Source: Gammaproteobacteria bacterium
GTDB taxonomy: Bacteria; Pseudomonadota; Gammaproteobacteria; Burkholderiales; Nitrosomonadaceae
DNA: 64,000 nt
NCBI GenBank assembly: GCA_015709615.1
Contig: CP054179.1
Location: 1,488,001-1,552,000 of the forward strand
Reading direction: 5' to 3'
The translations under genes were made by a program, and so were the position numbers. The notes beneath the pieces were generated by a model. That model saw only the letters and a list, made by a program, of their open reading frames with translations. It was not told the DNA's origin and did not search any database. Every line of letters starts with the position of its first letter. The stretch's first letter is position 1. This document shows, one piece after another, positions 17,694-26,302 of the stretch.

Positions 17694-17816
17694 CTAAGAA
17701 GTTTACAAAAAACATTATTTGAAGCGAAAAATTCTATTCTAATTGTTGGTCCAAACCATCGCCTGAAAAACACCACTAAGAATTCCGGCATGAAGCTTTT
17801 TAAAGATGAATTCAAA

Positions 17817-17996
17817 TCACACCAAAGCAACTAAAAACATGACAATCAAAATCACCGCCAGCAAAGGAACAACAATACTCGCCCAATCGGAAGATGCTCC
17901 CTGCGGGTTATTTTTTATTATTTCTCGTGTTGCCGGATACAAAATAACAATGAACATAATCAAAGCTATTGCAGAAATAATTTGCATCCAATCCAT
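17817..17996 (-). CDS. Small two-helix membrane protein (59 residues), unknown function
   Basis: ATG 17996 to TGA 17817 encodes MDWMQIISAIALIMF, a first transmembrane helix, a short polar middle (PATREIIKNNPQGASSDW) and a second transmembrane helix. Codon use and hydrophobic pattern look like a real protein, and its conserved-looking tryptophans flank the helices. It lies between the Bax-inhibitor-1 family gene and ctaC on the same strand, downstream of a terminator. Family not recognised. Confidence 0.65.
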   Translation of the reverse strand: MDWMQIISAIALIMFIVILYPATREIIKNNPQGASSDWASIVVPLLAVILIVMFLVALV

Positions 17997-18033
17997 AATT
18001 AGTTCCTATACAATCACTCCATTGATTCCAAAA

Positions 18034-18060
18034 CAAAGCCCCGGTTAGGCCGGGGCTTTG
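18034..18060 (-). terminator. Rho-independent terminator downstream of the Bax-inhibitor-1 family gene
   Basis: CAAAGCCCCGG (18034-18044) and CCGGGGCTTTG (18050-18060) form a perfect 11-bp GC-rich stem with a five-base loop. On the minus strand it is followed by TTTTGG, a short T run. It lies 26 bases after the stop at 18086. Confidence 0.85.
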
Positions 18061-18085
18061 AAGGGGTCTATAAAAAACTTAAAAA

Positions 18086-18757
18086 TTAATCATCATTACC
18101 CATAATTCCCAATATCTGCAATAAGCTGATAAAGATATTAAAAATTGTCATGTACAGTCCAATGGTAGCCAGCACATAATTGGTTTCACCGCCATGAATG
18201 ATGCGGCTAGTGTCATAAAGAATAAAACCGCTCATTATCATGATGACAACCGCAGAGATCATTAATGACATGGCTGGTATCTGCAAGAAAATATTGGCTA
18301 CTGCTGCCAGCAATACCAGCAAGAAACCCACCATCAGAAATCCGCCCAAAAAGCTGAAATCTTTTTTTGTTGCTAATGCGTATGCAGACAACCCCATGAA
18401 TATCACACCGGTACCACCTAATGACAATGTAATGATATTTCCACCATTAGGTAAAGATGCATACATTGTCAGCACCGGCCCCAGCCCGAATCCAAGTAGG
18501 CCAGTAATCAAGAAAACAATGCCGATACCTGCTGTCGAATTGGCAAAACGCGGTAAAACAAACATTGCAATTACCATGCCGCCAATGACTGATATTAAAT
18601 AGGTCATTGGCGGCATATTCAAGAGCACTGAAAGCGCAGCAGTAAGTCCGCTGAACAACAATGTCATCGACAACAGCATATAGGTGTTGCGTAATACTTT
18701 ATTAGTTGCTACCGCAGACGTTGATCTTTGCGCAACGGTTGAGAAATTTTGATTCAT
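18086..18757 (-). CDS. Bax inhibitor-1 / YccA family membrane protein
   Basis: The 223-residue protein has seven transmembrane segments and the family style MNQNFSTVAQRSTSAVATNKVLRN...YMLLS, with GFILYDTSRIIHGGETNYV near the C-terminus, the conserved loop of the TMBIM/YccA family. In bacteria such proteins (YccA, YbhL) interact with FtsH or act as calcium leak channels; the precise role here is unknown. Its terminator isolates it from the oxidase genes downstream. Confidence 0.88.
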   Translation of the reverse strand: MNQNFSTVAQRSTSAVATNKVLRNTYMLLSMTLLFSGLTAALSVLLNMPPMTYLISVIGGMVIAMFVLPRFANSTAGIGIVFLITGLLGFGLGPVLTMYASLPNGGNIITLSLGGTGVIFMGLSAYALATKKDFSFLGGFLMVGFLLVLLAAVANIFLQIPAMSLMISAVVIMIMSGFILYDTSRIIHGGETNYVLATIGLYMTIFNIFISLLQILGIMGNDD

Positions 18758-18879
18758 TTAAATAGCCTCCACTGTAAAGTTGATACTAAACTATTCTGAC
18801 GACCGCTAGGACTACTATATCCCGGATATAGTTCAAAACATCATATCACGGATTATATTTATCTTTTAATTACACTTTT

Positions 18880-19320
18880 TTATTCTTGTTTAACTTTTGC
18901 CAACGCGAAATTATAAACAAGAAAAAATCCACCTCGCTCGATCAAGGTAACATTCAAACTGACAGAACCTGCGTCAAATTTGGCAAGACCGGAGTAGTTG
19001 ATCCGCTTTTCACCCACCAGTGAGAATGCACTCACAGTACGCGAAAAATTAAGTTCCTGGATCGATTGAAACCGGCCAAAACTACGATATTGCTTCAACA
19101 GTTCGTCCAACTGCTCGTCGGTAATTGTTTGTTTGGCTTCCGGTGCCAAATGAATCAGTATTTTCTGCTTTTCCCAGCTCGAAATATCCGAGAGGATTTG
19201 CGTGATCGCAGGTTCCGCGCTTTTACTGTAATAATCTTTTTCACGATTAGTATAGAAATACAGCATAACAACCAATGTCAGCAGAAGAGCGACGACAGCG
19301 CGTAATGTTTGAGTTTGCAT
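18880..19320 (-). CDS. Membrane-anchored hypothetical protein
   Basis: A 146-residue protein with an N-terminal transmembrane anchor (about 7-23) followed by a soluble, presumably periplasmic part. Segments such as LDELLKQYRSFGRFQSIQEL and SVSLNVTLIERGGFFLVYNF suggest a small alpha+beta domain. No family recognised. It begins 26 bases after ruvB ends on the same strand, so it is probably co-transcribed with ruvCAB. Confidence 0.65.
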   Translation of the reverse strand: MQTQTLRAVVALLLTLVVMLYFYTNREKDYYSKSAEPAITQILSDISSWEKQKILIHLAPEAKQTITDEQLDELLKQYRSFGRFQSIQELNFSRTVSAFSLVGEKRINYSGLAKFDAGSVSLNVTLIERGGFFLVYNFALAKVKQE

Positions 19321-19345
19321 AAATTTGAAATATTGAAATCAACAA

Positions 19346-20392
19346 CTATGAATTATTCTCTTCCCAGAGATCGCGACTGGCGCCGTCTCTAGGCAAGGCA
19401 ATACCAAAATGCTGATAGGCTGCTGTTGTCGCCATTCTGCCGCGCGGTGTCCGCTTTAGAAATCCTTGCTGAATCAAATAAGGTTCCAATACATCCTCAA
19501 TCGTATCCCGTTCTTCGCTAATGGCTGCGGCAAGATTATCAACGCCAACAGGACCGCCACCGAATTTTTCCAACACCGTCAGCAGCAATTTCCGATCCAT
19601 GATATCCAGACCGATTGCATCAACATCCAGCATACTTAAGGCGGCATCCGCCACAACACGCGTCACATGGCCATCGACTTTGACTTCAGCATAATCACGC
19701 ACGCGGCGCAACAACCGGTTAACTATCCGTGGCGTGCCGCGCGAACGACGTGCAATTTCAAATGCGCCATCCGCAGACATTTTCACATTCAATAATCCTG
19801 CGGAGCGGCTGACTATCTTGCTCAATTCTTCCGGTGTATAAAACTCCAGCCGGGAAACTATGCCGAAACGATCGCGCAACGGATTAGTCAACATACCAGC
19901 ACGCGTGGTTGCACCTACTAAGGTAAACGGTGGCAAATCCAGTTTCACGGAACGTGCCGCCGGCCCCTCACCGATCATGATATCCAACTGATAATCTTCC
20001 AGTGCCGGATAAAGAATTTCCTCGACCATCGGCGATAAGCGATGGATTTCATCGATAAACAGCACATCGTTGGGTTCAAGATTGGTCAGCAAAGCCGCCA
20101 GATCACCCGGGCGCTCCAGAACAGGGCCGGAGGTTTGCCGCAGATTAACGCCCATTTCCCTGGCGATGATATGCGCAAGCGTGGTTTTACCTAACCCCGG
20201 TGGACCGAATAGCAACACATGATCCAGCGCTTCACGCCGTTTTCTGGCTGCCTCGATGAATATCTGCAACTGCCCGCGTATTTTTTCCTGGCCGACATAT
20301 TCTTCCAGTTGCTTGGGGCGTAGCGCACGCTCCAGAATTTCTTCCTGCGATGATGAAGTGATTGCGGCAACCAGCCGATCCGTTTCGATCAT
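19346..20392 (-). CDS. ruvB: Holliday junction branch-migration ATPase RuvB
   Basis: The 348-residue AAA+ motor has Walker A GPPGLGKTT, Walker B VLFIDEIHRL, the sensor GATTRAG, the arginine-finger region PLRDRFGI and the winged-helix C-terminus (QQGFLKRTPRGRMAT). It drives branch migration with RuvA. It follows ruvA by about 22 bases in the order ruvC-ruvA-ruvB. Confidence 0.97.
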   Translation of the reverse strand: MIETDRLVAAITSSSQEEILERALRPKQLEEYVGQEKIRGQLQIFIEAARKRREALDHVLLFGPPGLGKTTLAHIIAREMGVNLRQTSGPVLERPGDLAALLTNLEPNDVLFIDEIHRLSPMVEEILYPALEDYQLDIMIGEGPAARSVKLDLPPFTLVGATTRAGMLTNPLRDRFGIVSRLEFYTPEELSKIVSRSAGLLNVKMSADGAFEIARRSRGTPRIVNRLLRRVRDYAEVKVDGHVTRVVADAALSMLDVDAIGLDIMDRKLLLTVLEKFGGGPVGVDNLAAAISEERDTIEDVLEPYLIQQGFLKRTPRGRMATTAAYQHFGIALPRDGASRDLWEENNS

Positions 20393-20414
20393 TCAATCTC
20401 CCTCATTCAATCGG

Positions 20415-20999
20415 TTATCTTTCCTTGGATAATAATTGCAGCGCTTGGCGTATACCGTCCGATACGGTTGCGGCCGGAGAGATCTGCTTGATCACCCACC
20501 CCGCCTCACGGTCATTATAGCCCAGTGATAATAATGCATTGAGTATGTCACTACCCTGCGTGGGCGCAGTGAAAGCTTGATCCAGATTGATTTCTGCGGA
20601 ATCCAACTTATCCCGCAACTCCAGCAATAAACGCTCCGCTGTTTTTTTTCCGATACCAGGCACTTTGATGAGCCGCGCGCTATCCTGCGCGCTAACCGCG
20701 TGATGCAAGTCGGATACACTCAAACCGGACAACAGCGCAAGCGCAGTTCTGGCACCGATACCCGAGATTTTGATCAACTGGCGGAAAGTCTGGCGCTCCG
20801 GTTCTGTTGCAAAGCCGAACAGCAGATGCAAATCTTCCCGTATCACCAAATGCGTATGCAAAGTTATCTGTGCACCAAGCGCCGGAAGCTCATAAAAGGT
20901 GCTCATCGGCACGTCAACCTCATAACCGACACCCTGCACATCCAGCAACACCTGCGGCGGATGTTTTTCCAGCAATGTACCGGTTAATCGTCCAATCAC
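20415..20999 (-). CDS. ruvA: Holliday junction DNA helicase subunit RuvA, GTG start
   Basis: RuvA binds the four-way junction as a tetramer. The GTG at 20999 starts the canonical IGRLTGTL N-terminus and gives 194 residues, the normal length; the frame is open further upstream but that part overlaps ruvC. Helix-hairpin-helix motifs are visible in LIKISGIGARTALALLSGL and LIKVPGIGKKTAERLLLEL. The GTG overlaps the ruvC stop as GTGA. Confidence 0.95.
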   Translation of the reverse strand: MIGRLTGTLLEKHPPQVLLDVQGVGYEVDVPMSTFYELPALGAQITLHTHLVIREDLHLLFGFATEPERQTFRQLIKISGIGARTALALLSGLSVSDLHHAVSAQDSARLIKVPGIGKKTAERLLLELRDKLDSAEINLDQAFTAPTQGSDILNALLSLGYNDREAGWVIKQISPAATVSDGIRQALQLLSKER

Positions 21000-21514
21000 A
21001 CCAAACGTCCTCGCTTCATGCGATAGCCTGTCGTTGCAATACCCCCCAAGCCGAGTCCGCCATGCGCATGACATATTGCGCAAGCCAGAGCATCCGCGGC
21101 ATCGGCACTGGGATTTCCGGTCAACCTGAGCAAACGCACAACCATTTCCTGAACTTGTTTTTTTTGAGCATGGCCATTACCAACCACGGCCTGTTTGATT
21201 TGCAGCGCGGTGTACTCGGCTACCGGCAGACTACTCATCACGGCAGCGCAAATCGCCGCACCTCGCGCCTGACCGAGTAGCAGAGTAGTTTTAGGATTGA
21301 TATTGACGAAAACTTGTTCGACGGCCACATGCTCGGGCTGATACAACGCAATGACTTCGCTCAGATTATTCAGAATTAACCGCAAACGGGAAGGCAATTC
21401 ACCGGCAACCGTCTTAACGCTGCCACTGCTGACATACGATAGATCACGTCCGTTTTTATCAATGATACCGAAACCCGTAATGCGCAAACCCGGATCTATC
21501 CCCAGAATACGGAT
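20996..21514 (-). CDS. ruvC: Holliday junction resolvase RuvC, probable ATC start
   Basis: RuvC cleaves Holliday junctions. The conserved start RILGIDPGLRITGFG lies upstream of the first ATG/GTG/TTG codon (TTG 21487), which would delete the catalytic Asp of GIDPG. ATC at 21514 sits exactly where other RuvC proteins have their initiator Met, with AGGTGA placed so that AGG is seven bases before it. The 172-residue protein then has D7, E66, D138 and D141, the same numbers as the E. coli active site. Upstream frame is closed by TGA inside the end of yebC. A GTG 11 bases upstream is one base out of frame. Confidence 0.93.
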   Translation of the reverse strand: MRILGIDPGLRITGFGIIDKNGRDLSYVSSGSVKTVAGELPSRLRLILNNLSEVIALYQPEHVAVEQVFVNINPKTTLLLGQARGAAICAAVMSSLPVAEYTALQIKQAVVGNGHAQKKQVQEMVVRLLRLTGNPSADAADALACAICHAHGGLGLGGIATTGYRMKRGRLV

Positions 21515-21540
21515 TTTGTCACCTGCCGATCGTGGAATTT

Positions 21541-22266
21541 TTATTCAACGAGGACGGCTGTGGTGTATACATCTTGCACATCATCAAGGTTCTCCAGTGC
21601 ATCCAGCAGCTTTTGCATTTTCACCGCGTCATCGCCGGTTAAAATCGCTTCATTACCGGGTTTCATGGTTACCTCCGCCAATTCGGCTTTGAATTCAGCC
21701 TTTTCCAGCGCCCCCTTCACATTGATGAATTCGTAAGGCGCTGTAATCACTTCGATACTGCCATCCTCATTGCTGATCACATCTTCCGCGCCCGCTTCCA
21801 ATGCGGCTTCAATCAATTTATCTTCATCGGTTCCCGGCGCAAAAATCAACTGCCCGCAGTGCTTGAACAAGAAGCTGACGGATCCGTCCGTACCGAGATT
21901 ACCACCGTATTTAGTGAATGCATGCCGCACATCGGCTACCGTGCGCACGCGATTATCGGTCATGCAATCCACCATCACCGCGGCACCTGCTATACCGTAG
22001 CCCTCATACCGGATTTCTTCATAATCGACTCCATCCAGAGCACCGCTGCCGCGCTTAATCGCACGCTCGACATTATCCTTGGGCATATTCTGATCGTATG
22101 CTTTATCCACTGCCAAGCGCAACCGCGGATTGCTGTCCGGATCGCCGCCCCCCATCCGAGCAGCCACTGTTATTTCCTTGATAAGTCTGGTGAACACTTT
22201 GCCGCGCTTCGCATCCTGTGCAGCCTTTTTGTGTTTGATATTAGCCCACTTACTATGACCCGCCAT
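21541..22266 (-). CDS. yebC: YebC/PmpR family protein
   Basis: The 241-residue protein begins AGHSKWANIKHKKAAQDAKR and contains NMPKDNVERAIKRG and YEGYGIAGAAVMVDCMTDN, the family hallmarks. Members act as transcriptional regulators, and recent work links them to easing ribosome stalling on proline runs. It lies immediately upstream of ruvC in the common yebC-ruvCAB arrangement. Confidence 0.95.
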   Translation of the reverse strand: MAGHSKWANIKHKKAAQDAKRGKVFTRLIKEITVAARMGGGDPDSNPRLRLAVDKAYDQNMPKDNVERAIKRGSGALDGVDYEEIRYEGYGIAGAAVMVDCMTDNRVRTVADVRHAFTKYGGNLGTDGSVSFLFKHCGQLIFAPGTDEDKLIEAALEAGAEDVISNEDGSIEVITAPYEFINVKGALEKAEFKAELAEVTMKPGNEAILTGDDAVKMQKLLDALENLDDVQDVYTTAVLVE

Positions 22267-22420
22267 TGCTATGCACCCTTTGTTTAATTATTTTTATATT
22301 ACCACCCCGCATGCTATGGATAAAGTATCCAACCTCTTTAGCAATAAAAGAAGAAAGTGCACAGTACAGTGGTGCCATACAGCTTTACAGAACTCGACCT
22401 GGTGTGCGCAATGACAATTT

Positions 22421-24277
22421 TTATTCAACCGTCACTGCTTTTGCCAGATTTCTCGGTTTATCGACATCCGTGCCGCGCGCCAAAGCAACGTGATAAGCCA
22501 ATAGCTGCAGCGGAATCGTGTGCAGAATCGGACTCAGCAATCCGGCATGTTCCGATAAACGTATGACATGCACACTTTCACTCTGTGTGATTTGCGAATC
22601 GGCATCCGCAAAGACATACAACTCGCCACCCCGAGCATGCACTTCCTGCAAATTCGATTTGAGCTTACCCAACAGCTGATCGTTTGGCGCTATAGCCACA
22701 ACGGGCATCTCATCGTCCACCAGCGCCAGCGGGCCGTGTTTCAGTTCTCCTGCCGCGTAGGCTTCGGCATGGATATACGAAATTTCTTTTAGTTTTAATG
22801 CGCCTTCCATCGCGATGGGATAGTGAACACCGCGGCCGAGAAATAACGCATGACGCTTTTGTGCAAAACTTTTCGCCCAGACTTGCACTTGCGATTCCAC
22901 TTGCAGCGCATGCTGCAAAGCCATCGGCAAATGGCGCAGCGTCATAATCATTTGTTGTTCGTCTTGCGCTGATAATTTCTGGCGCATTTTGGCCAACGTG
23001 ATCGTCAGCAGCAACAATGAAGCTAATTGCGTCGTAAATGCTTTGGTCGATGCAACGCCGATCTCGGGTCCTGCGCGCGTGAGAAAGCGCAGATCGGTTT
23101 GGCGTATCAATGCGCTTTCCGGTACATTGCAAATCGCGAGGCTGTATTGATGACCGAGTTTCTTAGCATAGGCAAGCGCCGCCAAGGTATCCGCAGTCTC
23201 GCCCGATTGCGAAATTCCGACCACTAGCGTATTGGGTTCCGCAATCGGATTGCGGTAACGGTATTCACTGGCTATTTCAATGTTGCACGGAAGACCGGCA
23301 ACGGTTTCCAGCCAGTATCGCGCAACCAGTCCAGCGTGATAGCTAGTTCCGCAAGCCAGAATGAGTATACTCTTGGTCCGGGAAAATATTTTCTCGGCTT
23401 CGCTACCAAACAAATTTGGGGAAATGGATTGCACGTTAAATACCATCTCCAGCGTATTGGCCACGGCACTGGGTTGTTCAAAAATTTCTTTTTGCATGTA
23501 ATGCGCGTACGGCCCCAGTTCAATCGCATCACTGGAAAGATTGCTTTCGTGCACAGTCCGTTTAACTTCCTTTACTAAGCCGCCGTGCAGACAATTAACA
23601 ATACGGTATCCATCACGCGTCAGTTCGGCAACATCCCCCTCTTCCAGATAAATCATATTCCGGGTCGCTTTCAACAAGGCTGAGGCATCGGAAGCCGCAT
23701 AATTGCCGCTCTCACCCACCCCCAATAGTAATGGCGCCCCATTGCGCGCAACTACAATTCTTTCCGGATGCGCTTCCTCCATCACCGCAATCGCATAGGC
23801 CCCCTGCAATTCAGCAATTGAAGTACAAACAGCTGTTAACAAATCATCGGAATATTTGAGATTGAACGCGATGAGATGCGCGATTACTTCAGTATCGGTA
23901 TCGGAAATAAACTCGTAGCCTTTGGCTTGCAAACACTGACGCATGACTTCGTGATTCTCAATGATGCCGTTGTGCACGACGGCTATCCGGGTGGATGATT
24001 CTGGCATGCCGGAAAAATGCGGATGCGCGTTGCGCTCGGAAGGTGCTCCATGTGTTGCCCATCGTGTATGTGCAATACCGGCCAAGCCATGAGCATTTTT
24101 CTCATTAGCAAGCTTTTGCAACTCAGTTACACGGCCGGTTGTGCGCAATCTGTGTAAACCGTCGCACGTTACCACCATTCCGGCCGAATCATAGCCCCGA
24201 TATTCTAAATGTAATAATCCATCCAATAATACCGGAACAACATTGTCATTAGCCACTGCACCCACTATTCCACACAT
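22421..24277 (-). CDS. glmS: Glutamine--fructose-6-phosphate aminotransferase (isomerizing)
   Basis: First enzyme of UDP-GlcNAc synthesis. The N-terminal glutaminase has the nucleophile Cys2 in MCGIVGAVAND, and two SIS sugar-isomerase domains follow (SQSGETADTLAALAYAKKL in the first, GRGVHYPIAMEGALKLKE in the second). The C-terminus LARGTDVDKPRNLAKAVTVE is canonical. Length 618 is near normal. It is just downstream of glmU, giving two consecutive pathway enzymes on one strand. No glmS-type ribozyme was evident. Confidence 0.97.
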   Translation of the reverse strand: MCGIVGAVANDNVVPVLLDGLLHLEYRGYDSAGMVVTCDGLHRLRTTGRVTELQKLANEKNAHGLAGIAHTRWATHGAPSERNAHPHFSGMPESSTRIAVVHNGIIENHEVMRQCLQAKGYEFISDTDTEVIAHLIAFNLKYSDDLLTAVCTSIAELQGAYAIAVMEEAHPERIVVARNGAPLLLGVGESGNYAASDASALLKATRNMIYLEEGDVAELTRDGYRIVNCLHGGLVKEVKRTVHESNLSSDAIELGPYAHYMQKEIFEQPSAVANTLEMVFNVQSISPNLFGSEAEKIFSRTKSILILACGTSYHAGLVARYWLETVAGLPCNIEIASEYRYRNPIAEPNTLVVGISQSGETADTLAALAYAKKLGHQYSLAICNVPESALIRQTDLRFLTRAGPEIGVASTKAFTTQLASLLLLTITLAKMRQKLSAQDEQQMIMTLRHLPMALQHALQVESQVQVWAKSFAQKRHALFLGRGVHYPIAMEGALKLKEISYIHAEAYAAGELKHGPLALVDDEMPVVAIAPNDQLLGKLKSNLQEVHARGGELYVFADADSQITQSESVHVIRLSEHAGLLSPILHTIPLQLLAYHVALARGTDVDKPRNLAKAVTVE

Positions 24278-24329
24278 AGCGCACTTCTCCTTACAACGCT
24301 AGCTAAAAGGACGATACTGATTAGATATA

Positions 24330-25703
24330 TTATGCTTTTGATTTCTGCGGGCGTTTCCATCCCGTAATGCTGACTTGCTTCGATCTGGACAAAGTCAACT
24401 GATTCTCCGGGGTTTCTTTCGTTATCGTGGATCCGGCACCGATCGTCGACCCTTTTGCAATCTTGACGGGGGCAATCAGTTGCGTATCGGATCCGATAAA
24501 TACATCATCTTCAATGATGGTTCGATACTTGTTGGCACCATCATAATTACATGTAATGGTACCGGCGCCGATATTGACATTTTCCCCTACGGTGGAATCA
24601 CCGATGTAACTCAAATGATTCGCTTTGCTGGCAGCGGCAATCTGACTATTTTTCACTTCAACAAAATTACCGATATGCACTTTCTTCGCCAGCCGCGTTC
24701 CTGGACGGATGCGCGCATAAGGACCAATCTTACAATCTTCGCCGATTTCCGTATCTTCAATCAAACTAAAGGGATGGATAATACTTCCGGACGCCACCGT
24801 GACATCTTTTAGTATGCAATGCGCACCTATCCGAACCGAGTCCCCCAATCTAACGGTTCCCTCAAAAATACAATTGACGTCTATCTCAACATCAGAGCCG
24901 CAGGTAAGTCCGCCCCGTATGTCTATACGATTCGGATCACGTAAGCTGACTCCTTTGTCCAACAGCCTCTCAGCGCAATTCTTTTGATAAATCCGTTCAA
25001 GCTCAGCCAATTGCTGTTTATTATTAACGCCCATAACTTCCCAGAAATTCTCCACCTCTGATGATGCTACATGCAGACCATCCTCAACAGCCATCGCAAC
25101 GATGTCGGTCAAATAATATTCATGTTGCGTGTTTTTGTTGTCAAGTTTCGGCAGCCATCGGTGCAAACACTCATTAGGGATGAGCATTATTCCGGTATTA
25201 ATCTCACGGATTTTCTGTTGCTCATCAGTCGCATCTTTTTGCTCGACGATTGCAACAACTTCCCCGGTTTTCAGGTCACGCAAAACTCTTCCATAACCAA
25301 ACGGATTATCAATTAGCGCTGTCAATAACGCACAGTTCTTTTCTCCCGCAATGGCAATTAACTGCTGCAAGGTTTCAATCCGAACCAGTGGTACATCACC
25401 ATACAAAACCAGCGTAAATCCATCGGTATTCAATTGCGGTAAAGCTTGCATGAGTGCATGCCCGGTACCCAGTTGTAGTTCCTGCGATACCCAGATCAAA
25501 TCATCGCTGCCGGTCAGCTGCCTTACTTTGTCGCTGCCGTAACCCACAACAACACAGATTTTGTCAGGTGAAAGCAATCGCGCCGCGTTTATGACATGCA
25601 TCAGTAATGGGATTCCCGCCAAAGTGTGCAACACTTTGGGAAGCGCTGACTGCATTCGTTTTCCAGCACCAGCCGCCAGTATCACAACATTAAGCTTCTT
25701 CAC
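24330..25703 (-). CDS. glmU: Bifunctional UDP-GlcNAc pyrophosphorylase / GlcN-1-P acetyltransferase
   Basis: The 457-residue enzyme has the nucleotidyltransferase loop LAAGAGKRMQSALPKVLH at its N-terminus, then a left-handed beta-helix made of hexapeptide repeats (for example IGPYARIRPGTRLAKKVHIG) and the acetyltransferase region GAGTITCNYDGANKYRT. It makes UDP-GlcNAc for peptidoglycan and lipopolysaccharide. About 50 bases separate it from glmS. Confidence 0.97.
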   Translation of the reverse strand: MKKLNVVILAAGAGKRMQSALPKVLHTLAGIPLLMHVINAARLLSPDKICVVVGYGSDKVRQLTGSDDLIWVSQELQLGTGHALMQALPQLNTDGFTLVLYGDVPLVRIETLQQLIAIAGEKNCALLTALIDNPFGYGRVLRDLKTGEVVAIVEQKDATDEQQKIREINTGIMLIPNECLHRWLPKLDNKNTQHEYYLTDIVAMAVEDGLHVASSEVENFWEVMGVNNKQQLAELERIYQKNCAERLLDKGVSLRDPNRIDIRGGLTCGSDVEIDVNCIFEGTVRLGDSVRIGAHCILKDVTVASGSIIHPFSLIEDTEIGEDCKIGPYARIRPGTRLAKKVHIGNFVEVKNSQIAAASKANHLSYIGDSTVGENVNIGAGTITCNYDGANKYRTIIEDDVFIGSDTQLIAPVKIAKGSTIGAGSTITKETPENQLTLSRSKQVSITGWKRPQKSKA

Positions 25704-25811
25704 GATAATCTACTTTTTGAATGAAAGTCTGTTATGAGCTCTAGTAAAACGCACTATGACTGAACCACGGTTTTATCATTGTAGCCAGGTTGCTGCTTGA
25801 GAAATAGATAT

Positions 25812-25839
25812 AAAAAAGGCGACATTAGTCGCCTTTTTT
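25812..25839 (-). terminator. Rho-independent terminator of the atp operon
   Basis: AAAAAAGGCGAC (25812-25823), a four-base loop, and GTCGCCTTTTTT (25828-25839) form a perfect 12-bp stem ending in six T's on either strand. It lies 24 bases after the atpC stop and just upstream of glmU. Confidence 0.92.
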
Positions 25840-25862
25840 ATCATTAGAACTTATGATCACAA

Positions 25863-26285
25863 TCAATGCCCGCGTTTTCTCAGCTTATCTATCGCGGCTA
25901 ATTGCGCCATGGCTTCAATCAGCTCAGCTTGCGCTCTGGCATAATCTAATTCAGATTCCCGATTCTTCATCGCTTCTTCAGCAGCTCGCTTCGCTTCGAG
26001 AGCTTTAGCCTCATCAAGATCATGGCTGCGCACCGCGGTATCAGCCAATATCGTTACTACATCAGGTTGAACTTCCAACATGCCGCCAGATACATAAACT
26101 AATTCCTCTTCTTTCAATTGTGCCTTGATTCGCACCATGCCCGATTTGATTCTTGTCAGCATCGGTGTATGACGTGGATAAATACCTACTTCACCCATTT
26201 GCGCCGGTGCTACCAGAAATTCAACAGGACCGGAATAAATGGATTCTTCCGCGCTCACGATATCAAGATGAAATATGGTACCCAT
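25863..26285 (-). CDS. atpC: ATP synthase F1 subunit epsilon
   Basis: The 140-residue central-stalk subunit has the N-terminal beta-sandwich (VEFLVAPAQMGEVGIYPRHTP) and a C-terminal helical hairpin rich in Ala and Glu (DEAKALEAKRAAEEAMKNRE). It is the last gene of the atp operon, followed by a strong terminator, and starts about 17 bases after atpD. Confidence 0.96.
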   Translation of the reverse strand: MGTIFHLDIVSAEESIYSGPVEFLVAPAQMGEVGIYPRHTPMLTRIKSGMVRIKAQLKEEELVYVSGGMLEVQPDVVTILADTAVRSHDLDEAKALEAKRAAEEAMKNRESELDYARAQAELIEAMAQLAAIDKLRKRGH

Positions 26286-26302
26286 CGCTATTTTCTCTTG
26301 GT

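Noticed and set aside
17570..17830. 86-codon frame on the minus strand
   Set aside because: No ribosome-binding site or recognisable sequence, it overlaps the end of the 59-residue gene, and it covers the palindrome/hairpin region.
21487..21525. GTG at about 21525 as the ruvC start followed by a one-base deletion
   Set aside because: It needs a frameshift in a short A run, whereas the in-frame ATC has the correct position, spacing and residue numbering without any change. It remains possible if the sequence has an error.
22267..22420. Possible regulatory RNA between glmS and yebC
   Set aside because: No clear stem, terminator or riboswitch motif was seen in the 154 bases.
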